Assembly (NCBI GenBank): GCA_005884765.1
Contig: VAZV01000160.1
Span: 1-64,000 of the forward strand
Origin: Alphaproteobacteria bacterium
Lineage (GTDB): Bacteria; Pseudomonadota; Alphaproteobacteria; Rhizobiales; Xanthobacteraceae
Direction of reading: 5' to 3'
Length of the DNA stretch: 64,000 bases
Part shown: piece by piece, positions 25,968 to 34,668 of the stretch
Numbering within the stretch: position 1 is the first letter of the stretch
Layout: every line of letters starts with the position of its first letter
Notes under the pieces: model-generated
Seen by the model: the letters and a program-made list of their open reading frames with translations, nothing else
Database searches by the model: none
What the model was told of the DNA's origin: nothing
Made by a program: the position numbers and the translations under genes

Positions 25968-27173
25968 TCACGCCACCGCGCCGGATGCGCGCAATTTCTG
26001 GATCGAGGCCTCGTCGTAGCCGGCCTTGCGCAGGATCTCGTCGCTGTGCTCGCCGATGCCGGGCGGACGGCGCGGCTGGACCTTCCTGTCGCCGTCGATC
26101 CAGATCGGGCTGCTGATGGTCAGCATGGTGTCGTTCTCGAAGGGCACCAGCACCTCGTTTTCCAGCATCTGCTTGTCGTGGGGGATGTCGTCGAGGATGC
26201 CGACCACGCCGAACACCAGCCCATTGCCATCGAGTATCTTGCGCCATTCGGCCAGGTCCTTGGTGGCAAACACCTCGTCGAAAATCTTGATCAGCTCGAT
26301 CGAACGGGCGTGCCGGTCGGGCTTGGTGGCGAACTTTGCGTCGTCGATCAGGTCCTCCCGCCCCAAGCAGCGGGCCAAGGTCGGCCACTGCCTCTCCTCA
26401 TTGAGCAACGACAGGATCAGCCAGCGGCCGTCCTTGCACCTGTAGTGATTGGTGACCGCGTTCAATGCGCGCTCGCGCGAGCGCCGCTCGCCGAATTTCG
26501 CCCCGCATAATTTGGCCTGCGCCAGCACCCCTGAAGCCCAGACGCCGTTGGCCATCAGGTTCGAGGAGACATGCGAGCCCTTGCCGGTGCGCTCGCGCTT
26601 GTAGAGCGCGGTGACGATGGCGCTATAGAGCGCCATGGCGCAGGGGTGATCGCCCATGCCGGCCACCGAACGCGCCGGCGTGGTATTGATATCGGCGCGC
26701 ACCAGGTCCATCAGGCCCGAACGCGCCCAATAGGCATTGCTGTCGAAACCGGGCTTGTTGGCTTCTTCGCCCTTTTCGCCATAGCCGGTAAAGGACGCAT
26801 AGATCAGCCGGTCGTTATGCGGGGCGAGGTGGTCGTGGGTTATCCCGAGCCGCTCACGCACGGCCGGCGGGTAGTTGGTGATGAACACGTCAGCCTCGGC
26901 GGCGAGGCGATGCAGCACCGCCCGTCCCTCGGGCTTACTAAGATCGAGCGCGAGGCTCTTCTTGTTCCGGCTCTCCAGGAGCCAGGCGAAATTGTGCTCG
27001 CTCACCGGATAGCCCGGCAGGTTGGGCAGGTTGCGGTAGGGATCGCCTGTTACGGGCGGCTCGATCTTGATCACGTCGGCGCCGAAATCCGACAGCACGG
27101 TGGCGGCCGCGGGCGCTGCGATGAAACTCGCGCAGTCCAGTACCTTGAGGCCTTCAAAGATGCCCTTTTCCAT
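25968..27173 (-). CDS. CaiB/BaiF (class III) CoA-transferase
   Basis: 401 residues from ATG 27173 (GGGAG upstream; the longer frame adds a non-coding-looking leader). The family opening is GLKVLDCASFIAAPAAATVLSDFGADVIKIEPP. The catalytic Asp is expected in the FDSNAYWARSGL region, followed by GMGDHPCAMAL. It moves CoA between carboxylic acids in the cytoplasm. It is first gene of a CoA-transferase/GST operon, 104 bp downstream of putA on the same strand. Substrate unknown. Confidence 0.88.
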   Translation of the reverse strand: MEKGIFEGLKVLDCASFIAAPAAATVLSDFGADVIKIEPPVTGDPYRNLPNLPGYPVSEHNFAWLLESRNKKSLALDLSKPEGRAVLHRLAAEADVFITNYPPAVRERLGITHDHLAPHNDRLIYASFTGYGEKGEEANKPGFDSNAYWARSGLMDLVRADINTTPARSVAGMGDHPCAMALYSAIVTALYKRERTGKGSHVSSNLMANGVWASGVLAQAKLCGAKFGERRSRERALNAVTNHYRCKDGRWLILSLLNEERQWPTLARCLGREDLIDDAKFATKPDRHARSIELIKIFDEVFATKDLAEWRKILDGNGLVFGVVGILDDIPHDKQMLENEVLVPFENDTMLTISSPIWIDGDRKVQPRRPPGIGEHSDEILRKAGYDEASIQKLRASGAVA

Positions 27174-27277
27174 GTTGGCGTCGCTCCCGTGACGTTTGTC
27201 GGTCTTGTTCCCGTGTGCCGGAATTATCGTGGTGCACGACCGGACCATTTGACCCATGTCGGCGTGCGATGCAACCG

Positions 27278-30200
27278 CTACTCCTCGCCCGACATCAGCG
27301 CCGCATTGCCGCCGGCAGCCGCAGTATTGATCGTCACCGTTTGCTCGGTCGCAAATCGCGGCAGGTAATGCGGACCGCCGGCCTTTGGCCCAGTGCCAGA
27401 CAGTCCATGACCGCCGAACGGCTGCACGCCGACCACGGCGCCGATCATGTTGCGGTTGACATAGATATTGCCGACGGCAACGGCATCGATGATCGCCTCG
27501 ACCGTATCGTCGATCCGGGAGTGGATGCCGAGCGTCAGCCCGTAGCCGGTAGCTTCGATCGCTTGCAGGGCGCGGTCGAGCCGCTCGGCGGGATAGCGCA
27601 CCACATGCAGGATCGGCCCGAACACTTCCTCGGTCAGTTCGCTCGCATCGGACAGTTCAAAGATGTGCGGCGCGACGTAATTGCCCTCCGGCGCCAGACC
27701 TGCAAAATGGACGCGGGCCTGTGTCTTCATCCGCGCGATATGCGCTTCCAGCTTTTCCTTGGCCTCGCGATCGATCACCGGCCCGATGTGCGTCGATGGA
27801 TCGCTGGCGTCGCCCACCTTCAATTCACGCGCGGCGCCTGCGATCATCTCGATCATGCGGTCGGCGACGTCGTCCTGCACGAACAACAACCGCAGCGCTG
27901 AACAGCGCTGGCCGGCGGAGCGAAATGCCGATGTCACGACGTCGTCGGCGACCTGTTCGGGCAGCGCGGTGGCGTCCGCGATCATGGCGTTGATGCCGCC
28001 GGTCTCCGCGATCAGCGGCACGATCGCGCCGTCTTTCGCGGCAAGCGTGCGGTTGATCGAGCGCGCGACTTCGGTCGAACCGGTGAAGACCACGCCGGCG
28101 ATATAGGGGTGCGCCACCAGTGCCGCACCGATCCGGCCATCGCCTTGAACGAGATGCAGCGCGTTCGCGGGAATGCCGGCCTCAAGCAGCAGGCGGACCG
28201 CTTCCGCCGCGATCAAGGGCGTCTGCTCGGCCGGCTTGGCGACGACACTGTTGCCGGCCATCAGTGCCGCCGTCACCTGGCCGAGGAAGATCGCGAGCGG
28301 AAAATTCCACGGCGAGATCGCGACGAACACGCCGCGTCCGCGCAAGCGCAGCACATTGCTCTCGCCGGTTGGACCGGGCATCGCTTCGCCCTCGTCAAAC
28401 AGCTTGCGGCCTTCGCTGGCGTAATAGCGGCAGAAATCGGCGGCCTCGCGCACCTCGGAGAGCGCATCGTCGAGTGTCTTGCCGCCCTCGCGTTGCAGGA
28501 ACGCGATGAAATGCGCTTTTCGCAGCTCCAGAAGGTCTGCGGCCTTCTCAAGGCTGGCGGCCCGCAAACCCGGCGTTGCGCTCCAGTCTCTAAATCCCGC
28601 TGATGCGAGGGCCACGGCCGCATTCGCCTGTTCGGGCGTCGCGGAAGCGGCGCTGCCGGCGGCCGGCATTTCCTCCGTCGCAATCGCCGCAGTGAGCGCG
28701 CTCAACGCCGCGCGGTCGCCGAACTCGATGCCGCGCGAATTCTTCCGTTGCGGCGAAAACAACTCGCGCGGCAGCGGAATGTTCGGATGGGACGCATTGT
28801 CAGGTGTACGGACGATTTCGGCCGGGCGTCGCAGCAATGTCGTAACCGGCACCGCATCGTCGGCGGCAAGCGCCACGAACGACGAGTTGGCGCCGTTCTC
28901 GAGCAGACGCCGCACCAGATAGGCGAGCAGATCGCGGTGGCTGCCGACCGGCGCATAGGTGCGGTAGGCGGTCCCGGGACGATCTTCGCTGAGTTTGGCA
29001 TACAGCGCATCACCCATGCCGTGCAGGCGCTGAAATTCGAATCCGCCGTCGTCGGGTGCGGCCAATTCGAGCACGGTGGCCACCGTCAGCGCATTATGGG
29101 TGGCAAATTGCGGAAAAATCCGCGGCCGCAGCGCCAGCAATTTTTGCGCGCAGGCGATGTAGTTCAAATCCGTCATCGCCTTGCGCGTGAACACCGGATA
29201 GCCGTCAAGGCCGCGCTCCTGTGCGCGCTTGATCTCGGTGTCCCAATAGGCGCCCTTGACGAGACGCACCATCATCCGGCGGTTCAGCGACCGGGCGAGA
29301 TTATCGATATAGTCGATCACGCCAGACGCACGCTTCTGGTAGGCCTGAATCGCAAGCCCGAAGCCATCCCACTTAGCAAGCGTTGCGTCACCGAGCGCGG
29401 CGGCGACGACGTCGAGCGACAGTTCCAGCCGGTCGGCCTCTTCGGCGTCCACGGTGAAATTCAGATCATAAGCCTTGGCGCGTTGCGCAAGCTCGATCAG
29501 CCGCGGCACCAGCTCCGCCATCACGCGGCCGCGGCTCACGGCCTCAAAGCGCGGATGCAGCGCGGAGAGCTTGACCGAGATGCCGGGCCGGTTGGGCAGG
29601 GGCCTGTCATCGGCGGTGCTGCCGATGGCTTCGATCGCACTCGCATACGAATTGAAATAGCGCGTCGCATCATTGGCGGTGCGCGCGCCTTCGCCGAGCA
29701 TGTCGAACGAATAGCGCGGTGTGCGCGGCGTTGCCGCCTGGGAGCGAGCCCGGGCCAGCGCGGATTCGATCGTCTCGCCGAGCACGAAATGGCTGCCCAT
29801 CAGCCGCATCGCTTGCCGCGTGGCGGCGCGCACGGCCGGCACGCCCAGCCGCTTGGCGAGCCGCCCGATCGTGCCTTGCGGGGTTTCGCCAGGCTGGATC
29901 ACCCGCGCCGACATGCCCAGCGCCCAGGCTGAAGCATTGACCAGGAACGCGCTGGACTTGGTCTCGTGGTGGACGAAATCGCCTTCGCCAAGCTTGTCTT
30001 CGATGAACTGGTCGGCGGTGCGGGCGTCCGGCACGCGCAGCAAGGCCTCGGCGAGCACCATCAGCGCCAGGCCCTCCTTGGTCGAGAGTGCGAATTCGCG
30101 CAGCATGTCTTCGACGCCGCCAAGCCGGTCATCGCTCGAGCGGATGGCATCGATCAGGCGGGCGGCGGTATGGTCGATCCGCGCGTCCTGTTCGGCGCTC

Positions 30201-30295
30201 AAGCGAGCGGTTTTCAGCAGTGCCGGCGCGATCGCACGATCGTCCGGCGCGTAGGCCGTACTGAACGGCGGAAAGGATGTGGGAGCAGACGTCAT
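27278..30295 (-). CDS. putA: Bifunctional proline dehydrogenase / glutamate-semialdehyde dehydrogenase
   Basis: 1005 residues, the short type lacking the N-terminal ribbon-helix-helix DNA-binding domain, like the Bradyrhizobium enzyme. The FAD-binding proline dehydrogenase barrel covers about 70-450 (RMMVRLVKGAYWDTEIKRA; QFATHNALTVATV). The aldehyde dehydrogenase domain covers about 510-990, with the catalytic Glu in LIAETGGINAM and Cys in GQRCSAL near residue 796. Two-step oxidation of proline to glutamate with internal channelling. Because it has no DNA-binding part, regulation must come from elsewhere; no Lrp-type putR gene is adjacent. Confidence 0.95.
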   Translation of the reverse strand: MTSAPTSFPPFSTAYAPDDRAIAPALLKTARLSAEQDARIDHTAARLIDAIRSSDDRLGGVEDMLREFALSTKEGLALMVLAEALLRVPDARTADQFIEDKLGEGDFVHHETKSSAFLVNASAWALGMSARVIQPGETPQGTIGRLAKRLGVPAVRAATRQAMRLMGSHFVLGETIESALARARSQAATPRTPRYSFDMLGEGARTANDATRYFNSYASAIEAIGSTADDRPLPNRPGISVKLSALHPRFEAVSRGRVMAELVPRLIELAQRAKAYDLNFTVDAEEADRLELSLDVVAAALGDATLAKWDGFGLAIQAYQKRASGVIDYIDNLARSLNRRMMVRLVKGAYWDTEIKRAQERGLDGYPVFTRKAMTDLNYIACAQKLLALRPRIFPQFATHNALTVATVLELAAPDDGGFEFQRLHGMGDALYAKLSEDRPGTAYRTYAPVGSHRDLLAYLVRRLLENGANSSFVALAADDAVPVTTLLRRPAEIVRTPDNASHPNIPLPRELFSPQRKNSRGIEFGDRAALSALTAAIATEEMPAAGSAASATPEQANAAVALASAGFRDWSATPGLRAASLEKAADLLELRKAHFIAFLQREGGKTLDDALSEVREAADFCRYYASEGRKLFDEGEAMPGPTGESNVLRLRGRGVFVAISPWNFPLAIFLGQVTAALMAGNSVVAKPAEQTPLIAAEAVRLLLEAGIPANALHLVQGDGRIGAALVAHPYIAGVVFTGSTEVARSINRTLAAKDGAIVPLIAETGGINAMIADATALPEQVADDVVTSAFRSAGQRCSALRLLFVQDDVADRMIEMIAGAARELKVGDASDPSTHIGPVIDREAKEKLEAHIARMKTQARVHFAGLAPEGNYVAPHIFELSDASELTEEVFGPILHVVRYPAERLDRALQAIEATGYGLTLGIHSRIDDTVEAIIDAVAVGNIYVNRNMIGAVVGVQPFGGHGLSGTGPKAGGPHYLPRFATEQTVTINTAAAGGNAALMSGEE

Positions 30296-30478
30296 GGCTA
30301 TTCCCGTTCGAAGCCCATCATGCCGCCGGTGGTGGCCGAATTGAAGTTCCTTGCGGGATGCCGGCCATCAACTTCGGAAACAAAGTACGGTGGTCTTGGC
30401 ACCGCGAAATCCCCGCGATAGTTTCCGCCCCGCTGTATGCACGGACGAATGGGGCTCATGAACGGGAACGAACGACCA

Positions 30479-30580
30479 GAGCGTGATGACTTTCCTTCGA
30501 GTCGTTTTCCCGCTCTATCCTTTTGTGTGAGCATGATCTTTTTCGGAAAACCGGTGCTCACTTTCCCGGATCATGCTCTA
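30479..30580. repeat. Rhizobiales 'GAGCATGATC' intergenic element
   Basis: From AGAGCGTGATGAC at 30479 to GATCATGCTC at 30569-30578. The inner part is a hairpin with perfect 10-bp arms GAGCATGATC (30529-30538) and GATCATGCTC, around TTTTTCGGAAAACCGG. I know this arrangement as a common intergenic element in Bradyrhizobium and relatives. It overlaps the possible start of the next gene. Confidence 0.7.
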
Positions 30581-31213
30581 GCCGGAACACGCAAGGTCCT
30601 CGCCGTTTGCTGCTTCGCCCTCGGTTCGACGCTGGTTGCCGCCACGGTTCCTGCATCCGCCCTCGAACTGACGGAGCCGCAGGCGGCGCTTTACACCACT
30701 GTATCGATTTTTCCGCCCAGCGCGGCGAAGATGACAGTTTGCTACGGTTTTGTCTGCCGGCGCCGCGAAATTCTGGATTTCACGGCGGCAGATCGCGCCG
30801 CGCTGACGAAAATTCTCAGCTCGGGCCGGGCATCGGCGGCGGCCGAACGGAGGGCGGTGCAGAAAGCCGTTATCTGGTTCGATCGCCGGATGGGACCCGT
30901 CATCGGCACCGACAAGCGGGTCGCGAAAGCCGATTTCCGCTATTTCGACGCGCCGCACAACTACGATTGCTGGGACACAACGCGCAACACGACGAGCCTG
31001 CTGCTGGTGCTGCAGGAGTGGCGCCTTCTAAAGTATCATGTGGTCGGCAATCCGCATTATCGCGGCAACGCCCTGGTCCTGCAGACGCCGCACAACACCG
31101 CAGTGCTGGTCGATCGCGCAACCAAGATCGAATGGGCCGTTGACCTGTGGCCGCGTGGCTATTTGCATCCGCCGGATGTCATGCCGATCACCCAATGGAT
31201 GACGGAAGACTGA
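30533..31213 (+). CDS. Exported hypothetical protein
   Basis: About 226 residues from ATG 30533; starts back to 30437 are open but cross a repeat element. The signal peptide is the stretch KVLAVCCFALGSTLVAATVPASA, about 25 residues inside this start. The mature part has paired cysteines (VCYGFVCRRR; NYDCWDTT) and conserved-looking HYRGNALVLQTPHNTAVLVD. Seen as an unnamed conserved protein in Bradyrhizobium/Rhodopseudomonas. The role is unknown, possibly a periplasmic enzyme. The true N-terminus is uncertain because the only ATG lies in the repeat. Confidence 0.68.
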   Translation: MIFFGKPVLTFPDHALAGTRKVLAVCCFALGSTLVAATVPASALELTEPQAALYTTVSIFPPSAAKMTVCYGFVCRRREILDFTAADRAALTKILSSGRASAAAERRAVQKAVIWFDRRMGPVIGTDKRVAKADFRYFDAPHNYDCWDTTRNTTSLLLVLQEWRLLKYHVVGNPHYRGNALVLQTPHNTAVLVDRATKIEWAVDLWPRGYLHPPDVMPITQWMTED

Positions 31214-31230
31214 TTGGACCCGCACCGGCC

Positions 31231-31300
31231 AAGGCTCAGACGATAAGGCTCAGACGACAAGGCTCAGACGACAAGGCTCAGACGACAAGGCTCAGACGAA
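31231..31300. repeat. Minisatellite, five 14-bp units
   Basis: Five head-to-tail copies of AAGGCTCAGACGAC (variants ending T or A) start at 31231, 31245, 31259, 31273 and 31287. The array begins 17 bp after the stop of the exported hypothetical gene. The unit is not a multiple of three, and no frame uses it. Confidence 0.9.
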
Positions 31301-31398
31301 CTGCACCCGCAAGAGCGGTTTTTCCGCTCCTGCCGAATGCAATTACCTAATCAGATTTTCGGAAAAAGCCCCACTCCCGGACGAGGTCCGAGAGAGCG

Positions 31399-31599
31399 CT
31401 AAACCTTGAGGTTTTCGGCCGAAGTCTTGCCGCGATTGGCAACCTCTTCGTATTCCACTGTCTGCCCTTCATTGAGCGTGGAAAGACCGGCCTTCTCAAC
31501 CGCTGAAATATGAACGAATACGTCCTTGCCGCCAGCAGAGGGCTGGATGAATCCATAACCCTTGGTGGGGTTGAACCATTTAACTGTACCTTTAGCCAT
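31399..31599 (-). CDS. cspA: Cold-shock protein (CspA family)
   Basis: 66 residues, a complete cold-shock domain: [18 protein letters not shown] contains RNP1 (KGYGFI) and DVFVHIS is RNP2. It is a single-domain OB fold that binds single-stranded RNA/DNA and melts mRNA structure. The stop is followed on its strand by a GAGCGG/CCGCTC hairpin (31315-31330). The leader upstream (31600-31850) is long, as for many csp genes; I see no clear cold box. Confidence 0.95.
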   Translation of the reverse strand: MAKGTVKWFNPTKGYGFIQPSAGGKDVFVHISAVEKAGLSTLNEGQTVEYEEVANRGKTSAENLKV

Positions 31600-31685
31600 T
31601 ACGTCGTCTCCGCGGGATCGAAAACAGAAGCCAACCGCCGGTCCCCGCCAACCGGCACGTCCAGCGGAAGCAAGATATACGATGA

Positions 31686-31829
31686 TTAGGGCAGCCTTGA
31701 TAGCTCAAAGGATGGCTGATTTTGCTCGAAACGACCGATATCGCGGCGCATTTGCGGCTTTTGCACGTCTTTCTCGATCATTTCACGCAGCAACGGCCGG
31801 TCCGATTCGGCCGGGCCGCGGGGGCCTGG
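31686..31829 (-). CDS. Possible small protein (47 residues)
   Basis: An ATG at 31829 opens a frame beginning [15 protein letters not shown] and ending ELSRLP. It lies between sorB and cspA on their strand. The composition (Glu/Lys/Asp/Arg helix) is protein-like and codons are GC-rich, but there is no convincing ribosome site and no family is known. It could instead be untranslated leader of cspA. Confidence 0.25.
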   Translation of the reverse strand, partial: PGPRGPAESDRPLLREMIEKDVQKPQMRRDIGRFEQNQPSFELSRLP

Positions 31830-31860
31830 CATGCGCGCACGGCCCGCCCTGGTGTGAAGC

Positions 31861-32214
31861 TCAGTAGGTCGCGGCCAGGTATTCGACGATCTTGGGAACG
31901 TCAGCATCCGCGATCGGCGCACCATAAACCTTGATCATCTTGGTCACCTCGGCCTGCCAGAAATCCTTCTTGAATTTCAGGCCCCGCGGCTGGGTAGAGA
32001 CGTAGTCGGCCGAGTGACAGGCGGTGCAATTGTTCTGCACGACTTCCAGGTTGGGCCCAGCCTTGAAGGCCGCGGTCTCGTCGGGCAGTGTGTAGGAGAT
32101 CGGCGCCGCGCCGGCTGAACCAAGGCTTAGCGCTGCAACGCTTAATGCTGCAATTCTTAGCGATGCAACGCTTAATGCCGCGGCGACGAGAGTGAGCAGA
32201 GACGCGTGCTTCAC
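31861..32214 (-). CDS. sorB: Sulfite dehydrogenase cytochrome c subunit
   Basis: 117 residues from GTG 32214 (GGAGAA upstream). The signal peptide is unusually long because a 30-bp duplication repeats the ALSVA core. The mature part carries one heme-c site, NNCTACHSADY, and a distal Met candidate in the KMIKVYGAPI segment. It pairs with the molybdenum subunit sorA, 12 bp upstream, to pass electrons from sulfite oxidation to cytochrome c in the periplasm. Since sorA is broken here, its present role is doubtful. Confidence 0.85.
   Translation of the reverse strand: MKHASLLTLVAAALSVASLRIAALSVAALSLGSAGAAPISYTLPDETAAFKAGPNLEVVQNNCTACHSADYVSTQPRGLKFKKDFWQAEVTKMIKVYGAPIADADVPKIVEYLAATY
32126..32178. 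repeat. 30-bp-period duplication inside the sorB signal sequence
   Basis: A 23-bp block at 32126-32148 recurs at 32156-32178 with one mismatch (period 30 bp). In frame it lengthens the hydrophobic core of the SorB signal peptide by ten residues. Confidence 0.75.
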
Positions 32215-32226
32215 GGAAATTCTCCT

Positions 32227-33323
32227 TCACGCCGCGGTGACGCGCACGGTTTCGACGACGTTGCGCAAATAGCCGGCTGGATTCCACAAGGGCTCCGTCG
32301 GCTGGGTGTCGCCGGCATTGTTGGTGGCGCGAACCTGGAGCTCGTGCGGCCCTGCCGCGAGCTTTATCGGCAGCTTCCATTCGCGGAACGAATATTTGCC
32401 GAGATCCTTGCCGAGCTTCGCCGGCGTCCAGGTCTTGCCGCCGTCGATCGTAACCGCGACTTCCCTGATGCCCTTGCCGCCGTCGAACGCGATGCCTTTC
32501 AGCATGGTGCTGCCCGGCTTCAGCCTGGCGCCGTCGGCGAGGCTGGTGATGAAGGAGCGCACCGTGAAGCGGCCGATCGGGATCGTCGCCTTTGGCGCGG
32601 TGCCCGGCTCGACGCAGTTGCAGGGCGTGTCCGGAATCCGATAGGCGGACTTCATCCAGAAACCGTCGAACACGTTGTCGATGATGGTGATCTCGTTGAG
32701 ATGCTTCACCCAATAGGTGCCGTAATAGCCGGGCACTACAAGTCGAAGCGGAAAACCGTTCAGAAGAGGCAGGTCGTTGCCGTTCATGCCGTAGGCCAGC
32801 ATCACCTCGCCGTCGCGGGCATGGTCGATGTCGAGCGCCTTGACGAAATCCGGCGTCGTGTCCATCCCATCGCGCCATTACCCAATTGACCGCCGGCGAC
32901 GCGCGGCTCGAAAAAGCCACGGCTGTTTCCCGAGCATTGATTGACGGCAACGAGTTCGACCGCCCTGAGCTTCCTGATTTCCTTGAGCGACAGTTTCAGC
33001 GAATGGCTGACCTTGCCTTTGATTTCCAGGGTGAACTTGTCCGGATCGATGTCGAGCGGCACCCCCGCCAGGTGATAGCGAACAAAGAACGCATTGTTGG
33101 GCGTGATCGCCCCGTCGTTGAAAATGGAGAAGGGCGTCTCGAGCTGCGGCGGCCGGCTGGTCAGGCCGATCATCGGGCGCTTCTGCGGATATCGCACCAG
33201 CGGCCGTTCGCCGTTGTCGAACGGCAGCGTCGCGGTATCGAGCGCGAAGGCTGTTGCCGAAGTGAGGCTGGTCCCAAGCGCCGCCAGGCCGGCGCATTTT
33301 ATCAACTCTCGTCGATCGAGCAT
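32227..33323 (-). pseudogene. sorA: Sulfite dehydrogenase molybdopterin subunit, broken by internal deletion
   Basis: Two frames hold the gene. The first (33323 to about 32870) has a Tat signal (DRRELIKCAGLAALG), then the molybdopterin domain with the Mo-ligand cysteine in VAVNQCSGNSRGFFEP, and ends after QLGNGAMG. The second (from about 32865 to 32227) resumes at TPDFVKALDIDHARDGE and continues through GYYGTYWVKHLNEI and the C-terminal dimer domain. Relative to known SorA proteins, roughly 35-45 residues are missing between the two, and the join at 32856-32872 is out of frame. The product would be truncated. An assembly error is possible. Confidence 0.85.
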
Positions 33324-33463
33324 CAGGCTTCCTCTCGAAGCTTCTTTCGTTGAGGGGTGGTCTCCACCACACTCATGCATGTATGTTTCGCATCGAAGGA
33401 TAGGGAGTCAATTCATGCTTTTTGCCAGCATGGAATTGTTGTTGCGATGCAATACGACAAGAT

Positions 33464-33492
33464 AAAACCCCGGCCGCGTCTCGCGACCGGGG
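33464..33492 (-). terminator. Intrinsic terminator of the Gly/His-rich gene
   Basis: On the minus strand CCCCGGTCGCG pairs with CGCGGCCGGGG (one T-G pair, loop AGA), and TTTT follows (+ strand 33464-33492). It lies 35 bp after the stop at 33527. Confidence 0.75.
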
Positions 33493-33526
33493 AATTTTCT
33501 TCGAACCTTGGCGAATGCGGGTTCGA

Positions 33527-33778
33527 TCAGTAACCACAGACGTTGACGGTGCGCAGGCGATAGCCGAACGGCGTCAACACCGGCCGGGTCACATAGCAGC
33601 CGTCGTCGCCGCCAGCGATGTAGCCGATACCGAAGCCGTGGCCCCAGTGGTGATGGTAGCCACCGAAGCCGCCGCCCCATCCACCGCCCATTGGCTTGGC
33701 GGAAGCGGCGGACGGAGCCAGTGCAACGGCACTGAGCGAAGCTGCGGCAACAAGTGCAAGAGCGAATTTGCGTAGCAT
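33527..33778 (-). CDS. Small exported Gly/His-rich protein
   Basis: 83 residues from ATG 33778; the ATG two codons earlier is too close to GGAG. The signal peptide (LRKFALALVAAASLSAVALAPSAASA) leaves a mature protein of about 55 residues: GGGWGGGFGGYHHHWGHGFG, then two cysteines (GCYV, VNVCGY). His clusters suggest metal binding; two Cys may form a disulfide. Similar short proteins are frequent and unnamed in Bradyrhizobium. Single-gene transcript with its own terminator. Confidence 0.75.
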   Translation of the reverse strand: MLRKFALALVAAASLSAVALAPSAASAKPMGGGWGGGFGGYHHHWGHGFGIGYIAGGDDGCYVTRPVLTPFGYRLRTVNVCGY

Positions 33779-34036
33779 GGTCATTCTCCAAAATGAGCGC
33801 CTTGGTTGTTTGTTGACCTTGGCGCGGTTGTCACCCCTCGCTCGTCAGTCGTGCGCCTTGCAAAGCGGGTTCGAGAAATCGACCTGAGATTCCGCGGCAA
33901 TTTTCTGAACGCTTGTTCAGGCGTGCGGTCGCCGCTATCGCTGCGCTCATGCGGGCTACTACTGGGCCAGGTCAGAGCCTGTAGGGCTGATTTGCGTAGA
34001 TAGAGGCGATTGCGCTGTTTCTTGCCGCTGCAAACC

Positions 34037-34065
34037 TTGACAAGCTGTCCTTTATAAGAGACAAT
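34037..34065 (+). promoter_or_regulatory. Promoter and operator of the HigBA-type pair
   Basis: The consensus -35 TTGACA (34037-34042) is 17 bp from GACAAT (34060-34065). An imperfect 18-bp palindrome centred on TTATAA (34046-34063; arms TGTC/GACA) covers the spacer and -10. It ends 6 bp before the toxin ATG, the expected place for antitoxin binding. Confidence 0.5.
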
Positions 34066-34069
34066 TCGC

Positions 34070-34360
34070 ATGGTAGAAGTCCGGCAGACTGACGTTTTTA
34101 CGGATTGGTTTGCAGGCCTGCGGGATCGCCAGGCGCGCGCCCGGATCACCGTGCGCATCCGCCGCCTCTCACTCGGCAATCCCGGCGACGTGAAGCCGGT
34201 AGGGAGCGGCGTGTCGGAGATGCGGATCGATTACGGTCCTGGCTACCGGGTGTATTTCGTCCGGCGCGGCGACACGGTTGTCATCCTGCTCTGCGGTGGT
34301 GACAAACGAGACCAGGATCGCGACATCACGCGTGCCCTCGAACTGGCGCAAGACGTTTAG
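34070..34360 (+). CDS. RelE/ParE-superfamily toxin, HigB-like addiction-module killer
   Basis: 96 residues of the 'putative addiction module killer' type: FTDWFAGLRDRQARARITVRIRRL, then GVSEMRIDYGPGYRVYF and VILLCGGDKRDQDRDI. This is the RelE fold, with Arg/Tyr and the C-terminal GGDKxxQ motif typical of the family. It is expected to cleave mRNA on the ribosome. Toxin-first gene order, with the antitoxin 10 bp downstream, is as usual for this subfamily. Confidence 0.9.
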   Translation: MVEVRQTDVFTDWFAGLRDRQARARITVRIRRLSLGNPGDVKPVGSGVSEMRIDYGPGYRVYFVRRGDTVVILLCGGDKRDQDRDITRALELAQDV

Positions 34361-34370
34361 AGAGGACGAC

Positions 34371-34652
34371 ATGACTCGCAAGATTAGCCGTTGGGATGCC
34401 GCCGACACGCTGGAGACAAAAGAGGACATCGCCGCCTATCTCGATGCCGTGCTTGAGGATGGCGACCCCGATTTGCTCAAAGCGGCACTCGGCGACATCG
34501 CCCGCGCCAAAGGCATGACCGAGATTGCGCAAGCCGCCGGCCTCGGCCGCGCCAATCTGTACAAGGCACTATCGCCGGACGGTAACCCCGAGTTTGCAAC
34601 CGTGGCCAGAGTCTTGAAGGCTCTCGGGCTGCGGCTGTCCGTTGCCGCGTGA
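34371..34652 (+). CDS. HTH antitoxin of the HigBA-type pair
   Basis: 93 residues from ATG 34371 (GAGAGGAC upstream). It opens with RWDAADTLETKEDIAAYLDAVLEDGDP, the usual start of the 'addiction module antidote' family. A helix-turn-helix follows (MTEIAQAAGLGRANLYKAL), then SPDGNPEFATVARVLKALGL. It neutralises the upstream toxin and probably represses the operon through the palindrome at 34046-34063. Confidence 0.9.
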   Translation: MTRKISRWDAADTLETKEDIAAYLDAVLEDGDPDLLKAALGDIARAKGMTEIAQAAGLGRANLYKALSPDGNPEFATVARVLKALGLRLSVAA

Positions 34653-34668
34653 TACGGAAGGGGGCCCG

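Noticed and set aside
28748..29932. 394-residue plus-strand open frame
   Set aside because: Antisense to putA.
31231..31300. CRISPR array
   Set aside because: Units are 14 bp, contiguous and lack spacers; it is a minisatellite.
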